64,000 nucleotides of DNA from Sulfurimonas sp. UBA2011 (GCA_002335055.1 DDCH01000009.1:39613-103612); one strand, 5' to 3'; positions 8,089 to 17,494 are shown, numbered from the stretch's first letter. Notes: generated by a model not told the origin, from the sequence alone. Program-made: numbers and translations.

Positions 8089-9326
8089 TATTTAGTTCCT
8101 CTTTTTTTACCAGCTATTATATGACGAAGTGCATTTAAACGAATAAAGCCTTCTGCATCTTTTTGATTGTAAACTTCATCTTCTTCAAAAGTTGAATGCT
8201 CTTCTGAGTATAAAGACATGTCTGATTCACGTCCTACAACTTCCACATTACCTTTGTAAAGCTTGAGTTTAACAGTTCCTTGTACATATTTTTGAGTTGT
8301 ATCAATTGCTGCTTGAAGCATCTCACGTTCTGGCGAAAACCAAAAACCGTTGTAGATAAGTTCAGCATACTTTGGAATCATGCCATCTTTCATATGTGCT
8401 TCTTCACGGTCAAGACAAATAGACTCTATAGCACGGTGTGCTTTAAGCATGATAGTTCCACCTGGTGTCTCATAACAACCACGAGCTTTCATACCAACAA
8501 AACGATTTTCAACGATATCAATACGGCCAATACCGTGTTTGTTACCATATTCATTCAGTGTACGAAGCATTGTTGCAGGGCTTAACTCTTTACCATCTAT
8601 TGAGATAGGGTCACCATTTTTGTAACCAATTGTGATGTACTCTTTCTCATCAGGAGCATCTTCAGGACTTACAGACCATAACCACATTGACTCTTCTGGC
8701 TCATTCATAGGGTTTTCTAAGTGAAGACCTTCATAAGAGATGTGTAAAAGATTTGCATCCATAGAGTAAGGGCTAACAGTTGGGTTACCCTCAGCATCTA
8801 CATGTTTTGCATCGATGTTTATTCCGCGTTCTTTAGCATAAGCTAAAAGTTTCTCACGTGAATTAAGGTCCCATTCTCTCCATGGTGCAATAACTGTGAT
8901 ATCAGGATTAAGTCCAAGGTATCCAAGCTCAAATCTTACTTGGTCATTTCCTTTTCCTGTCGCTCCGTGACTTACAGCATCAGCACCCATTTTTTCTGCT
9001 ATTTCTATCTGCTTTTTAGCGATAAGTGGACGAGCTATAGAAGTTCCTAAAAGATATTCACCTTCATAAATAGCATTTGCTCTAAACATTGGGAATACAT
9101 AATCTTTAACAAATTCTTCTTGAACATCTAAAATAAAAATATTTTCAGGTTTAATCCCATTGTCAAGGGCTTTTTGACGAGCTGGTTCAACTTCTTCACC
9201 CTGACCAAGGTCAGCTGTAAATGTAATAACTTCAGCCTTGTACTCTTCTTGTAGCCATTTTAAAATAACACTAGTATCAAGTCCGCCTGAGTATGCGAGG
9301 ACTACTTTTTTTACTTCTTTTTTCAT
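8088..9326 (-). CDS. argG: Argininosuccinate synthase
   Basis: 412 residues, normal length. It condenses citrulline and aspartate with ATP in arginine synthesis. The PP-loop motif VVLAYSGGLDTSVILKWL lies at residues 8-25, with SHGATGKGNDQVRFE near 119 and the C-terminal segment VGRESDMSLYSEE. It is the first gene of the argG-FTR/rhodanese-rplI-era cluster; a TATAAT -10 box lies on the minus strand at 9361-9366, about 35 nt upstream of the ATG. Confidence 0.96.
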   Translation of the reverse strand: MKKEVKKVVLAYSGGLDTSVILKWLQEEYKAEVITFTADLGQGEEVEPARQKALDNGIKPENIFILDVQEEFVKDYVFPMFRANAIYEGEYLLGTSIARPLIAKKQIEIAEKMGADAVSHGATGKGNDQVRFELGYLGLNPDITVIAPWREWDLNSREKLLAYAKERGINIDAKHVDAEGNPTVSPYSMDANLLHISYEGLHLENPMNEPEESMWLWSVSPEDAPDEKEYITIGYKNGDPISIDGKELSPATMLRTLNEYGNKHGIGRIDIVENRFVGMKARGCYETPGGTIMLKAHRAIESICLDREEAHMKDGMIPKYAELIYNGFWFSPEREMLQAAIDTTQKYVQGTVKLKLYKGNVEVVGRESDMSLYSEEHSTFEEDEVYNQKDAEGFIRLNALRHIIAGKKRGTK

Positions 9327-9360
9327 ATGATAACCTTATAATAGAGTAATAATTAACGCG

Positions 9361-9366
9361 ATTATA
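9361..9366 (-). promoter_or_regulatory. Extended -10 box of the argG promoter
   Basis: On the minus strand this reads GTTTTGATATAATCG, an extended -10 (TTTTGATATAAT) like those upstream of mqnE and the 23.4-kb gene. It sits at a suitable distance from the argG start codon at 9326. Confidence 0.6.
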
Positions 9367-9455
9367 TCAAAACAAATGTGAGATTATGCTTATAAATAAG
9401 TAGATAGGATTAAAATATAAGAGTAGATGAAGATTGACCTAAAGGGTAGGCTTAT

Positions 9456-9836
9456 TTACCCTTTTGAATCAAATAAGATACCTGTTACTTCTTGCATTTT
9501 TGGAAGAGAGTCTTGTGCTTGTTCCGCTGGAAACCTTCTAACCATTTTATGTGTTTGCTCTTCAATGACAGAAACAAAAAATACATCATGGGCATCAACC
9601 CCAAACTTTAAGTTAGTATTCATCGGTGCTAATGTATCGTTGAGTTCTTTTACTAAATTTTCAACATCTTTTGGAGAATTAATTTTCTCCTCTACACGTA
9701 CTGCTTCTTGTTGAATCTCTTTTAAAATATTCTCTTGTTTAGGCTGTGTCTGAACATTTTCTTCAACTGCTTTTGCTTGCATTTGAGGCCCAGTTACTTG
9801 TGATTGTTGTTTTGCTACATTTGCTATGCCATCCAT
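9456..9836 (-). CDS. flaG: FlaG-family flagellar protein
   Basis: A 126-residue FlaG homologue. The conserved core is the second half: VKELNDTLAPMNTNLKFGVD, then VSVIEEQTHKMVRRFPAEQ, the typical FlaG segment of flexible N-terminus plus compact C-terminal domain. FlaG proteins limit flagellar filament length and are often coexpressed with flagellins. Its promoter is a textbook sigma-28 site (9879-9905). No other flagellar gene is in the window, so this is an orphan regulon member. Confidence 0.85.
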   Translation of the reverse strand: MDGIANVAKQQSQVTGPQMQAKAVEENVQTQPKQENILKEIQQEAVRVEEKINSPKDVENLVKELNDTLAPMNTNLKFGVDAHDVFFVSVIEEQTHKMVRRFPAEQAQDSLPKMQEVTGILFDSKG

Positions 9837-9878
9837 GATGTGCTCCTTATCCTATTTTTACCATAGTTATTACAAGAA

Positions 9879-9905
9879 AAATCGACAGAATATTTTGAAA
9901 CTTTA
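9879..9905 (-). promoter_or_regulatory. Sigma-28 (FliA) promoter of flaG
   Basis: On the minus strand TAAAGTTT (9905-9898) is followed by 13 nt and CGATTT (9884-9879). This fits the FliA consensus TAAAGTTT-N11-GCCGATAA closely. Transcription would begin about 35 nt before the flaG ATG. It ties flaG to the late flagellar regulon. Confidence 0.75.
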
Positions 9906-9960
9906 ATTAAATTGATACTTTTTTTGTATTTATCTGTTTTTTTATGATAATCTTGCATTT

Positions 9961-11166
9961 ATGAAAGAGTATATTAGCCTATTAAAATCGCACCCAGTCC
10001 TACTAAGACTATCAACTATTCAACTTATTTCATACTTTGGTGCATGGTTTTCTAATGTCGCGATTTATACATTACTTTTAGAGATGAATGTAAGTGCTCA
10101 AATTGTTGCTTTTGTTGCAATGTTACATTTTTTAGCAGGAGTGATTCAAGCTCCGATTTCAGGTGTTATTATAGATAGAATGTCTCCAAAAAAACTTATG
10201 CTTTCACTCATCTCTATTGAAGTTATTGCAACATTTTGTCTTATATTTATAACAGAACTCTCAGACTTATGGTTACTTTATATACTTATCTTTTTAAAAA
10301 TGGCAGCTGCTTCGTTTTATTTTACAACTGAGATGTCTCTTTTACCTAAAATACTTGATGGTGATAAGCTTCAAAAAGCCAATGAGATACATTCTATTAT
10401 ATGGTCACTTTCATACACTTTAGGTATGGCTATTAGTGGGTTTGTCGTATATGCTTTAGGTGTAAAAGTTGCATTTATCCTTGATGCATCTATCTTTGTC
10501 GTGGCCTTTTATCTACTCTTTAAACTAGAGATACTAGTGACAATGCATCCTGTAAAAGAGAAATTCCTTAGTATGATGTTAGATACATTTTCTTATCTAA
10601 GCCAAACTCCAAAGGCACTTTATCTCATTATAGTACATGCTTTTGTAGGTTTAACTGCATTTGATGCTTTAGTTGCATTGATGGTAGATCAATATTATGC
10701 TTCGGTTATTGCAACTTCATTAGCATTAGGACTTATTCATTCAGCTCGTGCTCTTGGTTTAGTTATTGGACCGATTATTTTTGGAAAGTGGATTACTAAC
10801 AAACGAATAATCTTCCTTTTTATAGGTCAGGGGTTTGCAGTTTGGTTTTGGGCATATATGATGCATGATTTTTATCTTTCTCTTATAGCTAGTGTAGTTG
10901 TGGGACTCTTTACAACAACACTCTGGTCTTATACCTATACACTCTTACAAAAAAATATTGATGAGAAGTACTATGGTAGAATAGTCGCTTATAATGATAT
11001 GATGTTTTTAGGTTCGGCTGCGTTTACTTCCTACATGATAGGCTTTCTAGCAACACATGATTTTTCGCTAGAGTATATCGCGGTAATTATGGGTTTTGCA
11101 TTTATGGTAGGTGGTGTTTATTATGCTTGGGTATTAAAAAAAGAAAAGTTAGAGGAAATTTCATGA
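9961..11166 (+). CDS. MFS transporter
   Basis: A 401-residue major-facilitator protein with about twelve hydrophobic helices. The loop 2-3 signature appears as GVIIDRMSPKKLML near residue 69, a D-R-x-x-x-(K/R)(K/R) type motif. N-terminal sequence resembles the EntS/MFS_3 exporter branch (STIQLISYFGAWFSNVAIYTLL). The substrate cannot be read from sequence. The start ATG lies directly after a T-rich promoter region shared divergently with flaG. It overlaps the next small membrane gene by ATGA, so they are coupled. Confidence 0.85.
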   Translation: MKEYISLLKSHPVLLRLSTIQLISYFGAWFSNVAIYTLLLEMNVSAQIVAFVAMLHFLAGVIQAPISGVIIDRMSPKKLMLSLISIEVIATFCLIFITELSDLWLLYILIFLKMAAASFYFTTEMSLLPKILDGDKLQKANEIHSIIWSLSYTLGMAISGFVVYALGVKVAFILDASIFVVAFYLLFKLEILVTMHPVKEKFLSMMLDTFSYLSQTPKALYLIIVHAFVGLTAFDALVALMVDQYYASVIATSLALGLIHSARALGLVIGPIIFGKWITNKRIIFLFIGQGFAVWFWAYMMHDFYLSLIASVVVGLFTTTLWSYTYTLLQKNIDEKYYGRIVAYNDMMFLGSAAFTSYMIGFLATHDFSLEYIAVIMGFAFMVGGVYYAWVLKKEKLEEIS

Positions 11167-11417
11167 TAAGTTTTGCTGTTATAGGTGGTTTACTTTTAAA
11201 CATTGGTGCATATTTAACCTTTAAAGGCAAGATATATGAAGCTGTTGGAGTGTATCTTTTTGCAGATATTTGTTGGATTGTCATGGCTTATGAGCGCGAA
11301 GACTTTTGGGGAGTTGTCTCTATTATTGTTGGTGTGACATTTGGACTTTTAGCCTTTTTAAGAATGAAGCGTGGAAAAATGAATAAAAGTATAATTAAGG
11401 AAGAAAATGATTTATAA
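11163..11417 (+). CDS. Small membrane protein, 84 aa
   Basis: Starts at the ATGA overlap with the MFS stop. It has three hydrophobic stretches (FAVIGGLLLNIGAYLTF, VGVYLFADICWIVMAY, VVSIIVGVTFGLLAFL) and a charged basic C-terminus. A GRMKRGK-like tail faces the cytoplasm by the positive-inside rule. No family is recognised. Overlap with genes on both sides suggests translational coupling in an MFS-small protein-hypothetical-MATE operon. Confidence 0.65.
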   Translation: MISFAVIGGLLLNIGAYLTFKGKIYEAVGVYLFADICWIVMAYEREDFWGVVSIIVGVTFGLLAFLRMKRGKMNKSIIKEENDL

Positions 11418-11676
11418 ATCAAGTAAAGGTGACTTAGAACTAGATAATATTACTAGGCTGTATCCTGCAGTTGTTGTAGATATGCAAGGAGAAGTCGCTG
11501 AAATGAGTCTAGAGTGGGAAGAACTCTATGGGGATAAGGTAAAGATAGTACATTATGTACTTGTTTTTGACTTTACTCCTTTAAACGAAGATGTAAAAGA
11601 ACGTACAACACTTATATTTGAAACAAAAGAGGCCCTAATAGCTGAGATTCAAGAGGTAGCAAAATACTTAGACTAA
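11407..11676 (+). CDS. Hypothetical protein, 89 aa
   Basis: A soluble, acidic protein of 89 residues with no signal peptide. It overlaps the preceding membrane gene by 11 nt, and the following MATE gene starts 7 nt after its stop if the frameshift there is corrected. The pattern MQGEVAEMSLEWEELYGDK followed by a strand-rich section suggests a small alpha/beta domain. I recognise no family. The conserved-looking gene order supports it being expressed. Confidence 0.6.
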   Translation: MIYKSSKGDLELDNITRLYPAVVVDMQGEVAEMSLEWEELYGDKVKIVHYVLVFDFTPLNEDVKERTTLIFETKEALIAEIQEVAKYLD

Positions 11677-11762
11677 TCTCTAATGATACAAAAAAAGTAT
11701 TTAGTCTTGCAATTCCTGCAGCTTTAAAACACCTCGTAGATATCCTTCAAATCCTTATAGAT

Positions 11763-12989
11763 ATGCTCATGGTCGGTGTTATATCCACAGCAGCACTTGC
11801 CGCTGTTGGGTTGAGTATGCAGTTTATGATGATTATAAATGTCATAATGACTTTATATGTAGTCGGGGGAAATGCTCTTATCTCTCGTTTTATAGGTCAA
11901 GGTCGTAAACGCAGGGCCTCAGCACTTCTCTACTCTCTTGTGATTTTTGCAATTATACTTTCATTTTTTATAAGTATACTAGGCTATCTTGGAAGTACTT
12001 GGTTTTATGAGATGATGGGTTCTGCTCCGGATGTAGTTGCTCAAGGGAGTATGTACTTTAAAATACTTTCACTTGGTTTTGTAGTCATCTTTATAGACAA
12101 CCTGCTTTACAATGCCCTTTCAGCAGCAGGGGATACCAAAAGCTCACTCTATATAAAACTTGTATCGGCATGTATAAATGCAGCTTTAAATTATGTTCTG
12201 ATTTTTGGGCATTTTGGATTTGATGCGATGGGCATAGAAGGTGCAGGGATTGCAACAATAATTGCTTATACTTTTAATGTACTTGCGTATTATATATTGA
12301 TAAAAAAGATGAACTCTAAACTTGATTTTTTACCAATTATACGAATAAAAGATTTGATTCGTGTATGGGATGTTGGTTGGGGAGCAGCTCTCGACCGTGC
12401 TATATCGAGTTTGAGTTTTATAATTTTTGTGGGTATCATAACTGCATATGGAACGGCAGAACTTGCAGGCTATCAAGTAGGGCTTCGAGTTGAGGGTATT
12501 GCATTTATGCCAGGTTTTGGTTTTGCAATAGCTGCGATGGCTTTAATCGGACAGAATATTGGTGCAAACAACTATGACCAAGCATATAAATTTGGAATTA
12601 TAAGTGGACGAATTGCTTATGTTTTCATGGGAAGTGTAGGACTTATTATGATACTTATTCCTGAGTATTTAGTTGGGTTCTTTACAAAAGACAGTTTAAC
12701 AATAGCTGTAGCATCAAAGTACCTCATACTAGTAGGACTCGCACAAATTCCGCTTGCAATAGTTTTTGTATACTCCTCAGCAATCCGTGGGGCAGGGGCC
12801 ACTAAAACAACACTAAAGGTTAATGTTTTGAGTTTATGGATACTAAGAGTTATCCCTTCGTATATCGCTTATGAGATGGGGTATGGTGTTATAGTGATTT
12901 TTATGATTATGAATATTGAGACACTTATAAAAGGTGTTATTTACTGGTATATTTACCAGCAAAAAAGGTGGCTTCATACAAAGGTGTAA
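11763..12989 (+). CDS. MATE-family multidrug/Na+ efflux transporter (5' frameshift)
   Basis: The open frame encodes 408 residues of a MATE (MatE/DinF/NorM) exporter with about eleven of twelve helices, including GGNALISRFIGQGRKRRA near residue 40 and the mirrored second half with SSAIRGAGATKTTLKV near residue 340. The first in-frame ATG (11763) lies inside transmembrane helix 1. The missing N-terminus is readable upstream (SLAIPAALKHLVDILQIL), and an ATG at 11683 is out of frame by one base at a run of seven A (11690-11696). With eight A, the protein would start MIQKKVFSLAIP, as expected of the family. Real frameshift, phase switch or base-call error cannot be told apart here. Confidence 0.8.
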   Translation: MLMVGVISTAALAAVGLSMQFMMIINVIMTLYVVGGNALISRFIGQGRKRRASALLYSLVIFAIILSFFISILGYLGSTWFYEMMGSAPDVVAQGSMYFKILSLGFVVIFIDNLLYNALSAAGDTKSSLYIKLVSACINAALNYVLIFGHFGFDAMGIEGAGIATIIAYTFNVLAYYILIKKMNSKLDFLPIIRIKDLIRVWDVGWGAALDRAISSLSFIIFVGIITAYGTAELAGYQVGLRVEGIAFMPGFGFAIAAMALIGQNIGANNYDQAYKFGIISGRIAYVFMGSVGLIMILIPEYLVGFFTKDSLTIAVASKYLILVGLAQIPLAIVFVYSSAIRGAGATKTTLKVNVLSLWILRVIPSYIAYEMGYGVIVIFMIMNIETLIKGVIYWYIYQQKRWLHTKV

Positions 12990-13008
12990 ACTAGTAGCTT
13001 TTTACGAC

Positions 13009-13623
13009 TTATAAACTTTTTACTTGCCAGTCTATAGTTAAGACAAGTTTGTTTTTATTGTAGATTTTACCTGTAAAATTATCATTTACTTTATAGTAAC
13101 CAACACCTTTTGGTGTGCCACTCATGATAATGTCATTGTCTTCTAAACTCATAAATGAATCTATCTCTTTTAACATTTCATTTGGTTTATATATCATCAA
13201 GTCATATGTCGCTTCTTGAATAAGTTTAGTATTTAAAAATAGCTCCATCCTAATATCTTCAATATTTCCCTCAAATTCAATGAAATCACTCAAGACTGCA
13301 CTTTTATCAAAAGACTTGGCTCTCTCCCAAGGAAGACCCTTTTCTTTCATCTTTTTTTGTACCTTTGCATCAGTCAAGTCTAGTCCAAAGCCTATACCTG
13401 CAATCTTTTTGTTTTGTATTAAAAAGCATATCTCACCTTCAAATCTTGTGTTTTCATTGATGTAATATAACTCAGAGCTTAATGCAGAGTTCGTTTTATT
13501 AAAAACCACCATACTGTCCGGTGTTTCATTGTTCAGTTCTTTGATATGCTTAACATAGTTTCTACCAATGCAGATAATTTTAGATGGGGTAACTTTTTTA
13601 TTATTGAAATTAATTTGTTGCAT
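13009..13623 (-). CDS. Fumarylacetoacetate hydrolase (FAH) family protein
   Basis: A 204-residue protein with the FAH catalytic-domain landmarks: IICIGRNYVKHIKELN at the N-terminus, metal-ligand acidic segment NTRFEGEICFLI near residue 59, and DIIMSGTPKGVGYY near residue 163. Members are Mg2+-dependent C-C hydrolases, isomerases or oxaloacetate decarboxylases/tautomerases. Substrate unknown. It lies 15 nt after hemF on the same strand, implying cotranscription. Confidence 0.85.
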   Translation of the reverse strand: MQQINFNNKKVTPSKIICIGRNYVKHIKELNNETPDSMVVFNKTNSALSSELYYINENTRFEGEICFLIQNKKIAGIGFGLDLTDAKVQKKMKEKGLPWERAKSFDKSAVLSDFIEFEGNIEDIRMELFLNTKLIQEATYDLMIYKPNEMLKEIDSFMSLEDNDIIMSGTPKGVGYYKVNDNFTGKIYNKNKLVLTIDWQVKSL

Positions 13624-13638
13624 TTCTTCTTCTTTGCC

Positions 13639-14730
13639 TTAGTGGTTTTTCACAGTTGAGGGAATAGTGTTTCCACTCGCTTGCATACTGAGTGCATTTG
13701 GAAAAGTTTTGTAATGAGTACGAACGATCTCTGCTAGTTTTACTTTAGTGATTACATCTATCTCACCTTTATCATTTATAACTGCACTAAGAGCATTCAC
13801 GAGTTTATCTTGTGGTTCTTGGACTTTTTCAGCCCATGAAAGAAGGAGCTTTTTGTTTACATGCGAAGGTAGGGACCCCATGATACCAACATCATTTTGA
13901 TTGTGAATGAGTAATCCAGATGTTGTTCCACGGTCAAGTGTAAGTACTTGGAAAAGATAGAGAGTATGGTAGTTTAGTTGTTCTTGTATATCTGCTTGGC
14001 TCATCTTCGTTCTGGATGTAAACGCAGCCGTGATAATCTCTATATACTTATCTATGATTCCCTCACCAAAACTTTTTGCAAGTTCAAGGTCTTGTTTTTT
14101 ATCTGCCGATTTGTAGTTTTCAAGATAAAAATGTGATACTCCACGTTTTCTCCCTAAAGCAGGAATATCAAAGTATTTCTCGCCTTGAAGTTTCCCCTCT
14201 TGATAAATTCCACCTGCTAAATCTTTTAGTGCATTATCAAAGCTGTTTTTATCATCTTTGTTTAGTATACTTGGATTCAGATCAGCCATTACACGCCAGT
14301 AAGCAGGGGCATTTCTTAACTCTGTAAGTGAAATATGTATATGTATAGAAGGAACATTCGGATTTTTAGGATGAATAATAGTCGAAATAGCAGTAGCAGA
14401 CTTGAGGTTCTTTTGGGGCATTTCATCATAATGTACTTGAGAAACATTTACACTGGCTGTATTAAAAAGACTGAAGTCTCTCGCTTCAAAACGGCTACCA
14501 CCACCATGAAGTCCCTCATCACGAAGCCAAAGTACTTCTTCAAAGTTTTTACATTCACCTAAAGTGCTACTAATTACATCTAGTTTATCAGCAAATCTTT
14601 TTTGTAAGTTTCTCACTAAAGTATAAGCACCTTTTGCATCTTGTGACTCTGCCATTATCATATTCATATATTTTCCAAAAATAGTTTTTTCTATTTTAGC
14701 AAGATTTAGATTAATAGCTTCATCTATCAA
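13639..14730 (-). CDS. hemF: Oxygen-dependent coproporphyrinogen III oxidase
   Basis: 363 residues matching HemF: GGGSRFEARDFSLFNTASVN, VSQVHYDEMP, SATA, IIHPKNPNVPS and the late LDRGTTSGLL and MGSLPSHV motifs are all present in order. HemF uses O2 to decarboxylate two propionates of coproporphyrinogen III. It is about 60 residues longer than the E. coli enzyme, largely at the C-terminus. An O2-dependent step fits a microaerobic organism; most relatives also carry HemN. Divergent from the HPP gene over a 29-nt gap. Confidence 0.8.
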   Translation of the reverse strand: MIDEAINLNLAKIEKTIFGKYMNMIMAESQDAKGAYTLVRNLQKRFADKLDVISSTLGECKNFEEVLWLRDEGLHGGGSRFEARDFSLFNTASVNVSQVHYDEMPQKNLKSATAISTIIHPKNPNVPSIHIHISLTELRNAPAYWRVMADLNPSILNKDDKNSFDNALKDLAGGIYQEGKLQGEKYFDIPALGRKRGVSHFYLENYKSADKKQDLELAKSFGEGIIDKYIEIITAAFTSRTKMSQADIQEQLNYHTLYLFQVLTLDRGTTSGLLIHNQNDVGIMGSLPSHVNKKLLLSWAEKVQEPQDKLVNALSAVINDKGEIDVITKVKLAEIVRTHYKTFPNALSMQASGNTIPSTVKNH

Positions 14731-14732
14731 GG

Positions 14733-14738
14733 TATAAT
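14733..14738 (+). promoter_or_regulatory. -10 box upstream of the HPP-family gene
   Basis: TATAAT lies 22 nt before the ATG at 14760, overlapping the hemF start region on the other strand. A GAAGGA ribosome site separates it from the start. Confidence 0.45.
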
Positions 14739-14759
14739 GTTTATGAAGGATAAATTCTC

Positions 14760-15320
14760 ATGTTTTTACAGATAAAAAAATATTTTAATAAAATGAAGAG
14801 TCTTAAGAAAAGTCCTAAACCAAAAAGTATCTCAGAAATACTTTGGTCAGGTTTAGGGGCTTTTTTATCTATCATAGCTGTATTTATTTTTACAAAATAC
14901 TTAGCGACTAGTCCTATGGATAACTTTTTTCTTATTGGTTCTTTTGGGGCCTCTGCGGTACTTATTTATGGTGCACCACAACTTGACTATTCGCAACCTA
15001 GAAACTTTATCGGAGGGCATATTATCTCAACATTAGTGGGTGTACTTATTTATAAATTTCTCTCATTTGATTTGATGATACTGAGTGCATTAGCTGTTTC
15101 ACTCTCTATTGTTGCTATGCATTTAACATCAACTATGCATCCACCAGGAGGAGCAACAGCACTTATCTCCATAATCGGAAGTGATCAAATACACGACTTA
15201 GGATTTTATCTTATTTTATCTCCTATCCTTTCAGGATCTGTTTTGATGCTCTGCATTGCACTTCTAATCAACAACTTATCAAATAATCCAAAAAGGTTTT
15301 ATCCTAAGTACTGGATATAA
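14760..15320 (+). CDS. HPP-family membrane protein
   Basis: 186 residues with a basic N-terminus followed by four hydrophobic helices. It has the family-defining motif TMHPPGGATALISIIGSD near residue 122. HPP proteins are inner-membrane proteins; some plant and cyanobacterial members are implicated in nitrite transport, but function here is unassigned. The start is supported by a GAAGGA site 8 nt upstream. ligA follows 42 nt downstream on the same strand. Confidence 0.82.
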   Translation: MFLQIKKYFNKMKSLKKSPKPKSISEILWSGLGAFLSIIAVFIFTKYLATSPMDNFFLIGSFGASAVLIYGAPQLDYSQPRNFIGGHIISTLVGVLIYKFLSFDLMILSALAVSLSIVAMHLTSTMHPPGGATALISIIGSDQIHDLGFYLILSPILSGSVLMLCIALLINNLSNNPKRFYPKYWI

Positions 15321-15362
15321 ACTCTTAAACTCTATAAAGTGATTTTTAGATAAAATAACTTT

Positions 15363-17312
15363 ATGAATAATACTGAGTATAAACAAGCGATGCAAACACT
15401 AAACTTATGGTCAAAACATTACTATGTTTTAGATGATCCTATCACTACAGATGAGGTCTATGACAAACTTTACCATGAAGTTGTAGAGTATGAAGAATCA
15501 AACCCTAATGAGTTGGATAAAAACTCTCCGACACAAAGAGTAGGGGACATGATAAGTGAAGGTTTCACAAAAGAGCCTCACCTTTCTCGTATGTGGAGTC
15601 TTGAAGATATTTTTGACAAAGAGGGGTTAGATAAATGGCTCACAAAAACTTATAAACTAGACTCCAATATTAGTTTTTACTGTGAGCCTAAGTATGATGG
15701 TGCAAGTCTAAATCTCATCTATGAAAATGGTGTTTTAGTTAAAGGTGTGACTCGTGGGGATGGAACTATTGGTGAGCTTATCACTCGTAATGTCAAAACA
15801 ATTAAGTCTATTCCTTTAACGATAGAGCATAAAGAGACTATTGAGATTCGTGGTGAAATAGTTATCTTTAAAGATGAGTTTGAGAGAATAAATAAGCGGC
15901 GTTTGCACGAGGGTGAAGCAGTCTTTGCAAACCCTCGAAACGCAGCAGCAGGAAGTCTTCGACAACTTGACTCTAGTGTAACAGCTAAAAGAAACCTCGT
16001 CTTTTTACCGTATGGTGTAGGTATAGATACTTTAAAGTATAAATACTTAAGTGATAAGATGGAATACATATATTCACTTGGATTTAGAAAACCACCTCAA
16101 AGAGCAGTAACACAAGGTTATGATGAGATAGAAGAGATATACAAAGTGATGAACCGTGATAGAGATAGCTACGATATGATGCTTGATGGAATGGTCGTTA
16201 AAGTCAACGAAATAGCAGCACAAATAGATATGGGTTATACGGTAAAAGTACCGCGTTTCTCAGTTGCTTACAAGTTCCCAGCAGTAGAGAAAATCACGAC
16301 TGTAAAAGAGATAATCCTCCAAGTCGGACGAACAGGTGCTGTAACACCAGTTGCTATAGTGGAACCAACAAATATAGATGGCGTTGTAGTTGAGCGGGCA
16401 ACACTACATAACTTCGATGAGATAGAGCGTAAAGACATAAGACTTGGTGACAAAGTAATCATCCTAAGAAGTGGCGATGTCATCCCTAAAATCATCAAGG
16501 TTTTAACACACGAGCGAAGTGGTTCTGAGGTAAAAGTCATAAAACCTACAAAGTGTCCTGTGTGTGAGAGTGAATTACTTCAAGAAGTGGTACTTCTTAA
16601 GTGTCAAAACTTAGAGTGTGATGCAAGGGTTGTAAACTCCATCATGTACTTCGCTTCAAAACCTTGTCTTAATATAGATGGATTAGGTGTAAAAATAGTC
16701 GAGGCTCTTTTTAAATCAGGACTTGTTAAAAGTGTCGTGGATTTATTTGACTTGGACTTAGAAAAACTTTTAGAATTAGAAGGTTTTAAAGAGAAGAAGT
16801 CTCAAAACTTACTGAACTCTTTAAAAAATGCTAAAGCACAAGACTACTGGCGTTTTATTAATGCACTTGGCATAGAACATGTAGGAGAAGTAGCATCAAA
16901 AACATTAGCTGAAAACTTTGGATTTAGTTTCGTAACTGCAACAAAAGAGCAGATAATAGAGTGCGAGGGAATAGGCGAAGAGATGGCTGAGTCTGTTTTA
17001 AAGTTTGTGAGAGTAAACGCAGAGACTATAACTAAACTACAAACTATCTTAGAACCACTAGAGCCTGTGAAACGCGAAGAAGCAAAAGAGAATCCTTTTA
17101 AAGGAAAAACAGTTGTACTTACTGGAACAATGAGTGAGAGTCGTGGAGTGATAAAAGAGATGATAGAAACATTAGGTGCAAAAGTGTCAGGAAGCATAAG
17201 TAAAAAAACCGACTTTTTGATTTACGGCGAAGATGCTGGTAGTAAGTATGATAAGGCTGAAAAGTTAGGGGTTAAGACTTTGACTGAGGGTGAGATGAGG
17301 GAATTAATATAA
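15363..17312 (+). CDS. ligA: NAD+-dependent DNA ligase
   Basis: 649 residues with the full bacterial LigA architecture: Ia domain (residues 1-65), adenylation domain with nucleophile lysine in CEPKYDGASL near 107, OB fold, a four-cysteine zinc finger (CPVCESELL...KCQNLECDA, ~400-425), tandem helix-hairpin-helix, and a C-terminal BRCT domain beginning FKGKTVVLTGTMSESR near 575. It seals nicks during replication and repair. Confidence 0.96.
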   Translation: MNNTEYKQAMQTLNLWSKHYYVLDDPITTDEVYDKLYHEVVEYEESNPNELDKNSPTQRVGDMISEGFTKEPHLSRMWSLEDIFDKEGLDKWLTKTYKLDSNISFYCEPKYDGASLNLIYENGVLVKGVTRGDGTIGELITRNVKTIKSIPLTIEHKETIEIRGEIVIFKDEFERINKRRLHEGEAVFANPRNAAAGSLRQLDSSVTAKRNLVFLPYGVGIDTLKYKYLSDKMEYIYSLGFRKPPQRAVTQGYDEIEEIYKVMNRDRDSYDMMLDGMVVKVNEIAAQIDMGYTVKVPRFSVAYKFPAVEKITTVKEIILQVGRTGAVTPVAIVEPTNIDGVVVERATLHNFDEIERKDIRLGDKVIILRSGDVIPKIIKVLTHERSGSEVKVIKPTKCPVCESELLQEVVLLKCQNLECDARVVNSIMYFASKPCLNIDGLGVKIVEALFKSGLVKSVVDLFDLDLEKLLELEGFKEKKSQNLLNSLKNAKAQDYWRFINALGIEHVGEVASKTLAENFGFSFVTATKEQIIECEGIGEEMAESVLKFVRVNAETITKLQTILEPLEPVKREEAKENPFKGKTVVLTGTMSESRGVIKEMIETLGAKVSGSISKKTDFLIYGEDAGSKYDKAEKLGVKTLTEGEMRELI

Positions 17313-17370
17313 ATATTCTTATGATATCTATAATACCAATTTTATTTATCTACAGTTAAGTGGGTTACTT

Positions 17371-17484
17371 ATGATTTGGGATTGTAGAAAGCAACAGGGA
17401 TGTTTTAGTGGAGTTATCCTTATAATTCCCGTAGTCTTTATAGCACTTGGATCGATTTTATTGTTAGTAGATTATATATTTTAA
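17371..17484 (+). CDS. Possible 37-aa single-pass membrane micro-protein
   Basis: An ATG-initiated frame encodes 37 residues: a short cysteine-bearing N-terminus (MIWDCRKQQGCF), then one strong hydrophobic helix (GVILIIPVVFIALGSILLLV). No good Shine-Dalgarno is visible. It precedes another micro-ORF by 10 nt. The composition fits a membrane micro-protein better than chance, but expression is unproven. Confidence 0.35.
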   Translation: MIWDCRKQQGCFSGVILIIPVVFIALGSILLLVDYIF

Positions 17485-17494
17485 AGGAGTTTTG

